64,000 nucleotides of DNA from Mesostigma viride (taxonomy: Eukaryota > Streptophyta > Mesostigmatophyceae > Mesostigmatales > Mesostigmataceae): positions 2,202,125-2,266,124 of the forward strand of contig RPFO01000130.1 of assembly GCA_009746045.1 (NCBI GenBank), read 5' to 3'. Every line of letters begins with the position of its first letter. Position 1 is the stretch's first letter. Positions 10,426 to 23,200 of the stretch are shown here, piece after piece. The notes below the pieces were generated by a model. It saw only the letters and a program-made list of their open reading frames with translations. It was not told the DNA's origin and made no database searches. Both the position numbers and the translations under genes were made by a program.

Positions 10426-12110
10426 AGGAATAATGGTCAGTTTGACCTCAAATTTGGCACCAAGGTTCCTTATCAGATATCTTATGATGCCATGTGGTCA
10501 AAAAAAATTTTGGGAGTCGGCAGCATGGTAACATGGTGACATTTGCTAGCAAAGAATACCGTATTTTCAGCACTTTCTGGCATGTACGCATATATAAAGA
10601 CTCCAAATGAACTCAGTTGGGCCTGGGACTTTGCACATGTTCTAAACACATCCCATGCAGCATGCCCACAAAGTTGCAGGCTGGTTGGATGACAAATAGG
10701 TGACAAATGCTAGCATAAATACCCCCAAAATGCAGTTTTTCATGGTTTTTCAAGGGTTTTATCACACATATGCATACATAATGACTCCAAATGAACTCAG
10801 TTGGGCCTGGGACTTTGCACATGTTCTAAACACATCCCATGCAGCATGCCCACAAAGTTGCAGGCTGGTTGGATGACAAATAGGTGACTGATGGTAGCAT
10901 AAATACCCCCAAAATGCAGTTTTTCATGGTTTTTCAAGGGTTTTATCACACATATGCATACATAATGACTCCAAATGAACTCAGTTGGGCCTGGGACTTT
11001 GCACATGCTCTAAACACATCCCATGCAGCATGCCTACAAAGTTGCAGGCTGGTTGGATGACAAATAGGTGACAAATGCTAGCATAAATACCCCAAGAATG
11101 CAGTTTTTCATGGTTTTTCAAGGGTTTTATCACACATATGCATACATAATGACACCAATAGAGCTCAGTTGGAGCTGGAACTTTGCACATGCTCTAAACA
11201 CATCCCATGCAGCATGCCTACAAAGTTGCAGGCTGGTTGGATGACAAATAGGTGACAAATGCTAGCATAAATACCCCAAGAATGCAGTTTTTCATGGTTT
11301 TTCAAGGGTTTTATCACACATATGCATACATAATGACACCAATAGAGCTCAGTTGGAGCTGGAACTTTGCACATGTTCTAAACACATCCCATGCAGCATG
11401 CCCACAAAGTTGCAGGCTGGTTGGATGACACTAGGTGACAAATGCTAGCATCAATACCCCCAAATGCAGTTTTTCATGGTTTTTCAAGGGTTTTATCACA
11501 CATATGCATACATAATGACTCCAAATGAACTCAGTTGGAGCTGGGACTTTGCACATGTTCTAAACACATCCCATGCAGCATGCCCACAAAGTTGCAGGCT
11601 GGTTGGATGACAAATAGGTGACAAATGCTAGCATAAATACCCCAAGAATGCAGTTTTTCTTGGTTTTCCAAGGGTTTTATCACACATATGCATACATAAT
11701 GACACCAATAGAGCTCAGTTGGAGCTGGAACTTTGCACATGTTCTAAACACATCCCATGCAGCATGCCCACAAAGTTGCAGGCTGGTTGGATGACAAAAT
11801 GGTGACTGATGGTAGCGAACCCCCCCCCAAATGCAGTTTTTCTTGGTTTTCCAAGGTTTCCAACACATGGGTGCCTATATCAATGAACTCAGTCAAGCCT
11901 AGAAATTTGCACAGCTCATAAAAACATCTATGTTAACTGCCCACAAGAAATTCAGACTGTTTGCATGACAAATAGGTGACAGATGCTAGCAAACATAGCA
12001 CAAAAATGGCAGTTCCTAGTAATTGTTTTTCGTGGGTTTCATCCCATAGTTGAATGTCAACCATTCCAGTTTGGGATATATAGTCAGGTTCCCAACAACA
12101 CATCTAGATG
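10426..12110. repeat. 184-bp satellite array
   Basis: About seven clear units with a period of 184 bp (anchors near 10609, 10793, 10977, 11161, 11345, 11527, 11711), with diverged units at both edges. Units contain TTTGCACATG, CCATGCAGCATGCC and GACAAATAGGTGAC. The repeated 69-codon minus-strand ORFs are by-products of the repeat. Confidence 0.9.
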
Positions 12111-12232
12111 ATATATTATGTGATATTGCAGGAAGGCAGACTTAGGGGCACACGCCCATGATACAACGTCAACATGTACATCAACAACACACACGTAACT
12201 TAGCTAATCATCATAATAAAAAGCACACCTTC

Positions 12233-12633
<401 letters not shown>

Positions 12634-13964
12634 CCACCACACCATCCAAGGCTGCCTGCCTCCTGTGTGTCTTCCAGGTCCAGACCAGCCTGACCTGGTA
12701 GTGTCGTCAGCTTGCGAGCGTTCCCACGTGCCTACCTATGTGGCTGGCAACATGCGTAAACCCATTCATGCATGCGTGCATGCACGCATGCGACCATATT
12801 TGAACATATCTGTCCAGGCCTGCCAAAACATGACCATGCAAAGATACACGCAAACTAGCGTACCAGCGGCAAGCATGTGTGCAAATATAAACGGCTGTTC
12901 GCCTGCCCCTCTGCCTGCACTTCATCCTGCCTGTCAGTATGTCTGCCGACACAGGATGCAGGAGGGAGGCCGCCTTCCACAGGCTAATCCCACCAAGGAA
13001 ATGAAATAAAGCGCATGAAAGCAAAGCAACCAACAGCAAGAGGCAAAAGGTTACATAGATGAATGCCACATGCAAGACGTATGGACAACATGACAGTCAA
13101 GGCGCCATAATACCCTGAGCATCCATAACATTGACGCAGTCAGGTGCGGCAATTTATCAATGCAGGTGTTTGCGGCCGTCGAATCCACGGCAGCGGTGCC
13201 AGACGGAAGGACAGCACACATCCTAGGTCCCGCAAAGAATTTCTTCAGCGGCCACCGACAGCACCGGAAAATAAAATTCCAGCAAGAAACGCAACAAATA
13301 ATAACAAACCCTGACTAGACCTCCATTTTCAACCACCCTATCACCCTAAACCAGAACTGCGGCTCACCAGATGCTCCGGAGGTCAAGCAGTATCCAGTTT
13401 TCACTTACGCACGTTTCCGCAGTATTCTCACGGCATTCCCATCGGCAGCTACCTCGGTCCGCCCCAAAAATGCTGTACGATGGAGCCCATGGATGTATCC
13501 CGCATTCGACGCCTTTTTGAAGTGATCGCGTCACGTAGGCAGCTGTAGGCACACGATTCACACGATTCCGGATAGCCCAGTTTTTCATTCTTTGATCATC
13601 GCAATCGGTCGCTATATGCATGACTCCAACCTCAGCGTGGAGCGATGCAGACTGAGAAATGTAGCAATTATACACATAAGCACGAGATTTTTTCACAGAT
13701 TTCTTTCTGAAACGATTGTTTTCGCAGCAAGAATGGGAAATGCCGTCTCCATAGCTCCACGAGCTGACGACCTCGCCATCATACTAATGAAGTGAGTTGC
13801 ATGTACTAATTACTCGCGTCGTTAGTGCTTTCGGATCGGATTTGGTCGGGTACGAATTGTCACTAATCAGTATCACCAGATTTCTCGGGTAAACCGTACT
13901 AATGAACCGAAAATTGTCGCTAATTGAGGTGCCGAAATCACTAAGGAAGTGAGCTGACCCTGTA
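12634..13964. other. Leader stretch with no recognisable gene
   Basis: Mostly single-copy sequence within the leader of the giant element. No domain-bearing ORF, RNA gene or clear repeat was seen. Confidence 0.5.
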
Positions 13965-14459
13965 AAGACCAAATGGTGGTGGCACGGAGTACAAAATTAA
14001 TGGTGGTGGCACGCCGCCATTGTTGTTGTTGTTGTTGTGTCCCACGCCGCACACAGGTGGAGTACAATTTGGTGGTGGCACGGTGTGCCGGTGCAACGGT
14101 GCAACGGTGCAACGGTGCAACGGTGCAACGGCCAGTGATTGGCCCGTTGCTGATTTTCTGATATGCAGCCTAGTAAAAATTGGCCGCAAATCTTGTGCCC
14201 ACGTGCGACCGGACGAATTTGCGGCCAATTTTTATTAGGCTGCATGTCAGCAAATCAGCAACGGGCCAATCACTGGCCGTTGCACCGTTGCACCGTTGCA
14301 CCGTTGCACCGTTGCACCGTTGCACCGTTGCACCGGCACACCGTGCCACCACCAAATTGTACTCCACCGGTGTGCGGCGTGGGACACAACAACAACAACA
14401 ACAATGGCGGCGTGCCACCACCATTAATTTTATACTCCGTGCCACCACCATTTGGTCTT
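13965..14459. repeat. 495-bp near-perfect palindrome (fold-back)
   Basis: Arms of about 210 bp start AAGACCAAATGGTGGTGGCA and end with its inverse, TGCCACCACCATTTGGTCTT. Each arm contains a (GTT)n or (AAC)n run and four to seven copies of the GCAACGGT octamer. The centre holds a second inverted pair around AATTGGCCGCAAAT. No target duplication was evident. Confidence 0.88.
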
Positions 14460-15440
14460 CACATGTAGGGGATATCGGACAGCACCAGCGCTGTGTATTT
14501 TGTTTACTCATGTCGTGTGCTCAACCAGCCATCCTTTATTTCCCTATGATGCATGTTTGCGGAATTCTGGCAACCTGCCATGTGGCACATGGCCAAACTC
14601 CTCAATGTCAGGGGTGCGAGGGGTTGTTTGTCAAGAGGATAGACACACGCACATGCTCAACAACTCTTGCTCCAATGCCACTGCCACTAACCCAGAAACT
14701 CGGGCACAACCACGCACGATCGCTAAGCTGCTAGCCAGAATCGCAGTCCTCGCCAAAGTGAGGGATGGGGCACCAGCTAGTTAGGCAGTCTGGTGGCTGA
14801 GGACGAGCAGGAGTTGAATGACATTTCTGAAGCAAGTAGTCACGGATGGCTTGGAGAAACATGGTGAAGCATGCAAGGGCGTGCATCTCATGCTGACAAG
14901 GGCCAGAGCAAGAGCATGAGCACAAGGCACGTGCCTGTGAAGAGGCCATTGGCCTTGCACTATCTGTTGAAGACAACTGCGGTATGGTGGCCAAGCGGCT
15001 CACCGGGGTTGTGCAGTGGCTTCTTCATGCTAGGTATGATGGCGGCCAAGTGCAGTCCTTTGGTGGCACATTTCAAGCCGGCAACCTCGAGGTAGCAACT
15101 GAGCAGTGTATGAGCTGTCTGGCTATGCACCACAGCGCTGGCTGAGGAGATCTAGTCCAACTTGGAAGCTGCATCGCCAGCAACGTGAACCCCTATAACA
15201 GAGACAGGGACATGGGGACATCCATGGTGATGCAGAGGACCATGTGTGGCAACCTTAGTCAGGCGGGCCGGTTGCCAAGGGATGTGCTGCTACCGAATCA
15301 AGGCGCACAAAACACATCGCAGCCATGCCGACCGCCAAGATGCCTGGCATGATTAGATTACTACATTGCCAAGCTGAGTTTGCGACTACCGTGCATGCTG
15401 TGGGTTTGAACTGATCATGCTAGCGAACGTGACAGCTGGC
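14460..15440. other. Leader stretch with no recognisable gene
   Basis: Single-copy-looking sequence with short overlapping ORFs on both strands. None shows a recognisable domain. Confidence 0.4.
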
Positions 15441-15448
15441 AGTTCTTA

Positions 15449-15789
15449 TCAAAGAGACAACCAGCGCAGGCCAGAAATCGGGAGAATCCGGACCATGGTA
15501 GCTCGAGCCTGCCGTTATCTTTTCCGCGTTTTCGAGTCGTTCAGGATGATGAAGATGAATGGTGATGGAAATGTGTATCCTTGTGCATTGAAATTATGGC
15601 TGGCTTACGTGTGCATGGAGCGACTAGATGACCTAGACGGTGGGGCCGGAAACAGCATGCTTGATCAGGGCGTGTGTTTCTAGCCTAGCTGGCCGGGAGC
15701 GTCTAGTGGTGAGCACCATTGCTGCGATCGCTCTCCCACCATTTACGAGGAAATACCCGCAAATGGAAAACCACTGAAAAGGTCTAGCT
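15449..15789 (-). mobile_element. Penelope-like element 3' fragment (minus)
   Basis: Matches the 3' terminal about 340 bp of the element ending near 34112, in reverse orientation. Flanked by the direct repeat AGTTCTTAT (15441-15449 and again at 15790), so it is a 5'-truncated insertion nested inside the giant LTR element. Confidence 0.85.
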
Positions 15790-16060
15790 AGTTCTTATGT
15801 CTAGTTCTTATGTCTAACAAGCCCCTACTTGAAAATTGCCTGAGCATGGCCACATGCACATATATACAGCCATGTCTAGCCACTGTTCATATTCATATAT
15901 CTTTGTCTATGTGTCACAAAAGTTGTGTTATATTATCTGTGCAAGGTCTGAACAGTTAGCAACACAGTTGGTGGGAGTTGGCCATACCGTTACAAAAGAA
16001 CTTTGTCATCCAAGGTTGAGTGATTAGCTGGAAACTGGCAGGTGTTGCATGGACCAGTGA
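15790..16060. other. No recognisable feature
   Basis: Short AT-rich stretch after the Penelope fragment; nothing could be assigned. Confidence 0.4.
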
Positions 16061-16610
16061 ACCCAATGACACTTGATGGACCTGAATTAAGTTTTGTGCA
16101 ATGTCTGAAATGATGATGATTAACATGCGCGCTTGTTTTCAGCCTCAACTGAGCACACCTGGCATGGGAAACTGCACTTGGAAATGTGGCGGAAATGCAA
16201 AAATCGCACATTTTTTCTCACATTTGGTAGCGAGCTGTCAATGAATGAAGTACAACGGACCTGAATTTTTGTGCAATGTCTACAATAATGATATTTAATA
16301 TGCTTGCAAGTTTCCAGCCCCAACTGAGCACATCTTGTATGAAAACTGTCATGAAATGTGTCTAAAAAACGCGAAAAACGCACATTTTTGCTAGCATTTG
16401 GTGGCATTTTGTTACCAAATACAGTACGATGGACCTGATTTTTTGTGCCATGTCTACATTTATGATGTGCAATGTGATTGCAAATTTCCAGCCTCGACTG
16501 AACACACCTTCTATGGAAACTGCAATGAGATGTGGTGAAACAGTGCGTTTTTGCTAGCATTTGGTGGCAGTTTGTCACCAAATGAGGTCAGATGACCATG
16601 GGACCTGGTG
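16060..16610. repeat. Diverged inverted relatives of the 184-bp satellite
   Basis: About three units of roughly 175 bp share GGACCTGAATTTTTGTGC, CAACTGAGCACA and TTTTGCTAGCATTTGGTGGC. The reverse complements of these motifs match the 184-bp array at 10.4-12.1 kb, so this is an older, oppositely oriented block of the same family. Confidence 0.7.
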
Positions 16611-16879
16611 CACAGTTGGTAGACATGAGCATTAGCCTACCTGCAAATAGCCAGGCCAGGAGCTCTTTATTTGCATACTAAGTGGTATTTGTTTATATTA
16701 AAATCTGGAAAGTTGCTAAAAATAGACATGCCAAAAATAGACCAACCGATGTCGGAAAATTCTGGAAAGTCAAATTCCTTCTACTGGTGTCCTGGACATG
16801 CTGCCTACCAATATCTAGCATGTTTGGACTCAATTTGCTCCATGTAGGGCTTATAAGGGCATTTTTTGGCACTTTCATA

Positions 16880-18300
16880 CCGTTGTGGAGGTGGCACGGT
16901 GGCACGGTGGCATGGTGGCTCCATGGATAACAATTGCATGTGCAAAGGTGTGTTCTGATCAGGCACTCCGCAAAGGTGAAAACCATTTGCGTTCAGTGCC
17001 GGGCCACGGAAAACGCGGAAAAACGGAAAGGTGTGTGTTTATATGCAATTTGAGGTGCAACGGTGCAACGGTGCAACGGTGCCACGGTGCCACGGTGGCA
17101 CGGTGGCACGATGCCACGATGCAACGGTGTCATGAGCATGTCTAGGTAACCCTTGCATGACCCAAATGTTACCCTTGATAAATCCCAATGGATAACCATT
17201 GTATGTGCAAATATGTGTACGTGTTTATATGCAACTTTTGAGGTGGCACAGTGGCACGGTGGCACGCTGGCACGATGCCACGGTGCCATGGTGTCATGAG
17301 CATCTAGGTAACCCTTGCATGACCCATCCACCTACATAAAACCCATGGATAACAAAATTTTGCATGTGCAAAGGTGTGTGTTTATATGCAATTTGAGGTG
17401 CAACGGTGCAACGGTGCAACGGTGCAACGGTGCCACGGTGCCACGGTGGCACGTGGCACGATGCCACGATGCAACGGTGTCATGAGCATGTCTAGGTAAC
17501 CCTTGCATGACCCATTACCCTTGATAAATCCCAATGGATAACCATTGTATGTGCAAAGGTGTGTGTTTATATGCAATTTGAGGTGCAACGGTGCAACGGT
17601 GCAACGGTGCCACGGTGCCACGGTGGCACGGTGGCACGATGCCACGATGCAACGGTGTCATGAGCATGTCTAGGTAACCCTTGCATGACCCAAATGTTAC
17701 CCTTGATAAATCCCAATGGATAACCATTGTATGTGCAAATATGTGTACGTGTTTATATGCAACTTTTGAGGTGGCACAGTGGCACGGTGGCACGCTGGCA
17801 CGATGCCACGGTGCCATGGTGTCATGAGCATCTAGGTAACCCTTGCATGACCCATCCACCTACATAAAACCCATGGATAACAATTGCATGTGCAAAGGTG
17901 TGTGTTTATATGCAATTTGAGGTGCAACGGTGCAACGGTGCAACGGTGCAACGGTGCCACGGTGCCACGGTGGCACGTGGCACGATGCCACGATGCAACG
18001 GTGTCATGAGCATGTCTAGGTAACCCTTGCATGACCCATTACCCTTGATAAATCCCAATGGATAACCATTGTATGTGCAAAGGTGTGTGTTTATATGCAA
18101 TTTGAGGTGCAACGGTGCAACGGTGCAACGGTGCAACGGCGCCACGGTGGCACGGTGTCATGAGCATCTAGGTAACCCTTGCATGACCCATCCACCTACA
18201 TAAATCCCATGGATAACAATTGCATGTGCAAAGGTGTGTGCATATATGCAATTTGAGGTGCAACGGTGCAACGGTGCAACGGTGCAACGGTGCCACGGCC
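16880..18300. repeat. Higher-order repeat array built on GGTGCAAC octamers
   Basis: About eight units of 150-185 bp, each with runs of GGTGCAAC, GGTGCCAC or GGTGGCAC, then TCATGAGCATGTCTAGGTAA, CCAATGGATAACCATTG and GTGTGTTTATATGCA. Blocks recur at 528 bp (for example 16993-17331 against 17515-17859), showing a three-unit higher-order period. Confidence 0.88.
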
Positions 18301-18432
18301 GCCGCCGAACTTTTTTTTCCTCAAAGACTTTAGTTGAAACTTTAAATGCATGAAAATGCAACTTTCAAAACTGAAGTACAATTTGAAAAATGTAGTACAA
18401 TTCCAGGTGTGCATGGGGACGTGCTTTCGCAG

Positions 18433-18866
18433 GCGGCATCGGCGACGAGGGTGTTGCAGCGGGGCCAGTTAGGCGTGAACGACGCGGAGCGGAGCACTAC
18501 AGGCGGCTTGCAGAGGTCGGGGCGACAGCGGAAGCCATCGCCGGAGGACAGCGCGCGACAAGAGTCGGCAGGTTTCCGGAGCGAGTAAGAGTTCCTTTTC
18601 AGGAGCTGCCCCCGCCCCTTCGCGTTCGTGTGACGCGTTGGGAGGAGTTTGCACCTCTTGGGTACGATAGAGACCTTGAGGTAGGAGCAGGGGGTGTCGC
18701 TGGGCTAGGCGACGAGACACTTGGCGACCACGAGGTGCCAACGTACAATCCGCGAGGGCCAACGACGGGTTGTCACCTGTCTACTTTACCAACGGTGACG
18801 ATTCAGTCATCGCGGGCCGACAGCGGGTCGACGACGGCGCAGCAGGTAGCAGGGTACCAGAGCTGA
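18433..18866 (+). CDS. Open frame in giant element leader, possibly downstream exon of leader ORF
   Basis: Starting at a splice-acceptor-like GTGCTTTCGCAG (AG at 18431-18432), a frame runs to TGA at 18864-18866 with natural, Arg/Glu-rich composition (VRVTRWEEFAPLGYDRDLE). Only its last 79 codons follow an ATG (18630), so splicing from the donor at 10007 is plausible but unproven. An overlapping frame downstream (about 18665-18945) encodes a hydrophobic-acidic stretch, ELIVVSDSDDDSD, typical of a SUMO-interacting motif. Confidence 0.45.
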
Positions 18867-19048
18867 TTGTGGTGAGCGACAGCGACGACGACAGCGACAA
18901 GGAGAACCAGGACGCGCCTGGGGCCAGCCGTGGTGGTCTTGCCTGAGTGGTAACACTTGGCACTTTCCTTTCTTGTTCAGTAGCTTATATTGCTTTAATT
19001 GCTGCTTGGCCACTTGGCTGGCTGTAGCAGATCTGAACAGAGGCCATC

Positions 19049-20235
19049 ATGGAGGATGGAGCTATCAACCAACAAGCGGGCTTTATGGGCTTCGCGCGGC
19101 GCGGCGCTGGGCTGGATGGACGAGATGGACGCGATGGACGCGGTGGACGCGATGGACGCGGGGACGGCCAGGCGCTGGGAGACCAGGCTGAGGTGCCAGA
19201 TAATCAGAGCCAAGGATCGCAGGGCGGGCAGCACGCGCCAGCCGCAGATCAAGCGGCGCCTAAGCGACCAACCGTTGCTGAGGGGTACGCGGTGCTAGGC
19301 CAGTTTCAGTCCATCAAGGACAATTGGCAGCCCCGGGATGCTGAGAGGATGTTAGAGGACATGAACTTGTACACGGAGATATACAACGGTGACAAGCTTC
19401 GCATCCTGGCGTCTAGTGCCTACATACGGCAGTCGGCGAGGCGGCTGTTCAAGTTTGTTCGGGAGCGACACGCGGCGGGGGACACCTGGACGGCGTTTAT
19501 GACGCGACTCAGGTCGTTCCTGAGTGACAAGAGGACCATAGATGGGTCCCACCTGAAGCAAGAATACCTGGACTACAAGCCCATCAAGGGGCAACTAGTG
19601 GTCCACGCCTTTGAAGACTTCGTCAAGCTGAGGGAGGACGCCATGGCCAAGGGCTTCTTCGTCGCAGATCGGATGGCCATGGGCGACTTTCTCAAGTCGC
19701 TGCAGCTGGATCCGGTCACCATGGATAATGTGACCATCCACATGCGACAGGTCCATGGCTGGGCAGCCATGACGGACCAGTTGTATGAGTGTTTCAGCGG
19801 CAAGTACGTGGGGGTAAGCGCCCTCGTCAGGGTGATGAGGAGGCCACTGAACCCACGGTTAAGTCCATGAGGGGATCGGGCCACGGGGGCCCAGCGCCCT
19901 CGAGAGGGCCTGAGACCTCTTCAAGGGGTCGAGGAAGGTCCAGGAGGGGGCGTGACAGAAGGGCTGGACGGGGGACCCCGCCGAAGTCGGGACATCCACA
20001 GTCCCAGTTTGACTTCAAGAGGGTGGGTGGTCCTCCCAAGGCTGGGCCCAGCAGTGGGACCTCACGGGACATCAGTCAGGTGGAATGTTATTTCTGCCAG
20101 GGGAAGGGTCACTTCAGGAATGAGTGTCCCTCGTACCTGAGGCAGGAAGGTCAGAGCAAGCCAGCTCAGGGTGGCAGCAAGGACAAGGCTGGTCCATCCC
20201 AGGACAAGGGCAAGGGCAAGGCTGCTGATCATTGA
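19049..20235 (+). CDS. gag: gag: capsid and CCHC nucleocapsid, broken by one frameshift
   Basis: The ATG at 19049 opens a 273-codon frame. It begins with an Asp-Gly-Arg repeat made by 9-bp units, then a helical capsid-like region (residues about 80-255, with DTWTAFMTRLRSFLSD). Around 19795-19815, near a GGGGG run, the sensible sequence moves to the -1 frame. That frame continues to 20235 with an Arg/Gly-rich basic linker and one zinc knuckle, CYFCQGKGHFRNEC (C-x2-C-x4-H-x4-C). The shift may be programmed or a 1-bp indel. The nucleocapsid frame ends in TGA (20233-20235), in phase with pol. Confidence 0.85.
20233..20235 (+). promoter_or_regulatory. In-frame TGA between gag and pol (candidate readthrough site)
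   Basis: The nucleocapsid frame and the pol frame are the same, separated only by this TGA followed by CTT. Pol then stays open from 20236 to 23826, with its first ATG only at 20269. Readthrough, or reinitiation at the ATG, would be needed to make pol. A recent nonsense mutation is the alternative. Confidence 0.45.
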
Positions 20236-20268
20236 CTTGAGCCTGCACACATCCCTGAACCCTGGAGG

Positions 20269-23200
20269 GTGCCCCCAGGGGTGTGTAATGAAGCTGCTAG
20301 TGACAGCAGTGAGGGGCAGCCCCATGCTCTAGTGAAAGAGCCTATTGGACACGATGGGGCAAGCTTGGTTACCACAGAGAGTATGCCAGCTGTAGCTGCA
20401 GTGGTTACTCGCCAACGTGCCCGCCATGGCGGTGCTGAGCCTGAGGTAGGACCTGGTGATGTGGACCCAGGTGGATCTCAGAAGCATTCTGACCGTGCAG
20501 GACTGGCACAGGATGGTCAGGATGAGGATAGGGCTGGAGACAGTCTGACAGGCACGACCCTGGTGCCTCCTGTACATAAGGGATCTGTACATACCTTGAG
20601 TGCTAATAATGACAATAAAAGGTTTTCTCTCTTGTATGACATTGCCTCAAGGTTGCATACCATGTTTGGCCATGCAGCTCAGTCTTTGCAAGTTGCTAGA
20701 CGGCTGGGAGGAAGTGAGTTGTACTCCATCTGCCAACAGGTTGCTCAAGCTTGCAAGTGCAGGCTAGTTGCTAGAAAGCCCAAGCAGTCTCATGCCAGGA
20801 CTCCTATTTTGCAGCCAGGCCATGTGCAGGTAGATATTCAGAGAATCAGGGGTTTGAAGCTGCTGGTGGCAGTGGACAGATATACCAAGTACAAGACCCT
20901 AGAGATCCTGCCTGACATGGAGAAGCCTACATTGATTGCTGCTCTGAAGTTGACAAGGAGCAGGTACCCTGGGTTGGAGTTGTTGCAGTGTGACATTCAG
21001 TTTGAGTGCTGTGAGAACCTGCCAGAGTTTCCAGAGTTGCTGATTACACCCAGGGAGAGCCACGGCCAGCAAGGGGTGGTGGAGAGAGCCATCCAAGAGA
21101 TCAAGACTGTGCTGCTGGTGGAGAGGATTCCAAGGACGTCATCTGCCATTGTGACATCTGCATGGCTACGTTCTGTGGAGGACAGGCTGAACCTGAGGAC
21201 TCCCATGTTCTTTGGTGACATTGCCATCAATCCTCTTATGCTGCATACCAGGATGCTGCCAGCTGATGCTGAGCAGGCATGGAAGGAGAAGCTAGAGGCC
21301 AAGTTCCTCAAGCTGAGGCAGAAAGACAAGGGCTGGAGTGTCCTAGAACCTAACGTTGGACAACAGGTTGTTGTGTGGAAGGAACCAAGCTTTCCAGGGA
21401 AACGTGGCAGCTGGCATGATGGGGTGGTGACCCGAGTAGAAGCCGCTGGCCATAAGTGCTGGGTGGCCATTGATGGCTCCCAAGCAGTGCACCGTCTGTC
21501 CTGGTCAAAGATCCGTCCCCGGGGAGGTAATCAAGGAGACCTCTTCCAGGTGCCCGCTGGTGTACAAGGCGGGGGTGACGTGGAGCTTCCTGATCAGGGT
21601 GCTACAGCTGTATCGAGCCCTCAGGGTGACCCTGGCCCGGCCCCTGGGGTACCTTCACATACGGTGGTTGGGCAAGCAGGCGGACAGGCTGCACCTCCGG
21701 AACGGCCCGACACCAGGCCTAGGGGTGTGCGTCTATCAGATATTGTACAGGCTTTGCAAAGAGCCAAGAAGGAGCCTAAGGTGTCCAAGCTTGTCCAGTT
21801 GGATGAACCTGAGGTAGCTGCCATGGAGATAGATACCAATGCACAGGTTTCTGTCATGGGACCTCAGCATACAGGAGAACTGCTGGTCGGAGAACCAAGT
21901 TGCCCCTGGGTGTCTGATTTCAGTGGTAGGACGCATCTAAGGGTGTTGGGAGAGGTTACTGCCCCTGTCATGGGTGTGGATGTGACCTTCCTTGTCCTAG
22001 AGGACTATGATGGCCCTGTGATTTTGGGTCAGAATTTTCTGGGCAATCCTGGGATTTCTATCAGAGCTACAGCTCTGAGAAGAGATGGCTGGGGGATGAT
22101 TCCCCTAGAAAATTTCAGGACAACATTTCCAGTCAGGTGCAGGGCCAAGCCGGTCAAGGGTGTAAAATGGGATGAAGGGGAGGTGCCCCCAGCGGCCAGT
22201 TTGGTGATTCCAGCTGTGTTGCACCCCAGCAGTATTGGCATAACTCACAGGAGCCTTGCTGCACACTCTCCTTTGACATATGACCAGCTGGTCCAAGAGA
22301 TGAGCTCGCCTACTTTGTTTGAGGCTTGGAAGCTCGCCTTCTCCAAGGCATTGGAGGAGTGGTTGCAGTTTGAGTGTGCTGCACCAACAGACAGACGTCC
22401 CCCAGCATCAAGGAAGCTTGCTTTGAGATTTGTGCTGAAGAGGAAGGTTGTGGATGAGGTATCAGTGCCCCATGTCAGGCCTGTCCTGAATGAGTATCAC
22501 GGCACGGGGAGTCTGCCAGGAGAGGAGCTATACACGCCAGGGATGCTACACGACACATGGAGAATTTTGCTATGTCTCTACGTGGGGTTGCTGAACAGGG
22601 GAGCAGCTATGTCATCAGTGCTGCTGGACTTCAAGAGGGCATTTTTAAAATCTGATCCAGAAGTGGCCAGGAGGGTGTGGAAGCAGGATGAGCCTTACTG
22701 TGTTGAGGTGCCTGCCATCTGGAAGCTGGAGCTGCATCAACAATTCCTGGTTATTCTGAAGGGCCTGGAAGGACTCAGGTCGAGCCCAATCATCTGGAGA
22801 CTCACGCTGCAGGAAGCTCTGATCAGTGAGTGTGGCTTGAGAGTGTCTTCAGTTGATCCCTGTTTGCTGCTGGCCCAATGGGAGGGTCTGCCAGTGTATG
22901 CTAGTTTGCATGGAGATGATCTGCATTTGCTAGCCCCCACGACCTGGCTGAAGAAGTTTATTCCTGTCATCAGTGGCAAGTTTTCACTGGGCAAGGAGCT
23001 GTGGCAGGAGCCCAACAAGCCTGTAGTGTTCTGTGGAATGCAGGCTACCCTGTTCAGGAGGGACGGGGAGTGGAGTATCAGGCTTCAGGCTGGAGGAGAT
23101 TATAAACAGACCATTGTGAAGGCCTTGCCAGAGAAGATCACCCAGGCTGCAGGACCTGAGTTGAGAGGCATGTGGGCCTGGTTTGCCAGCATCTGTGGTC

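Noticed and set aside
10613..11868. Series of 69-codon minus-strand ORFs
   Set aside because: Generated by the 184-bp satellite period.
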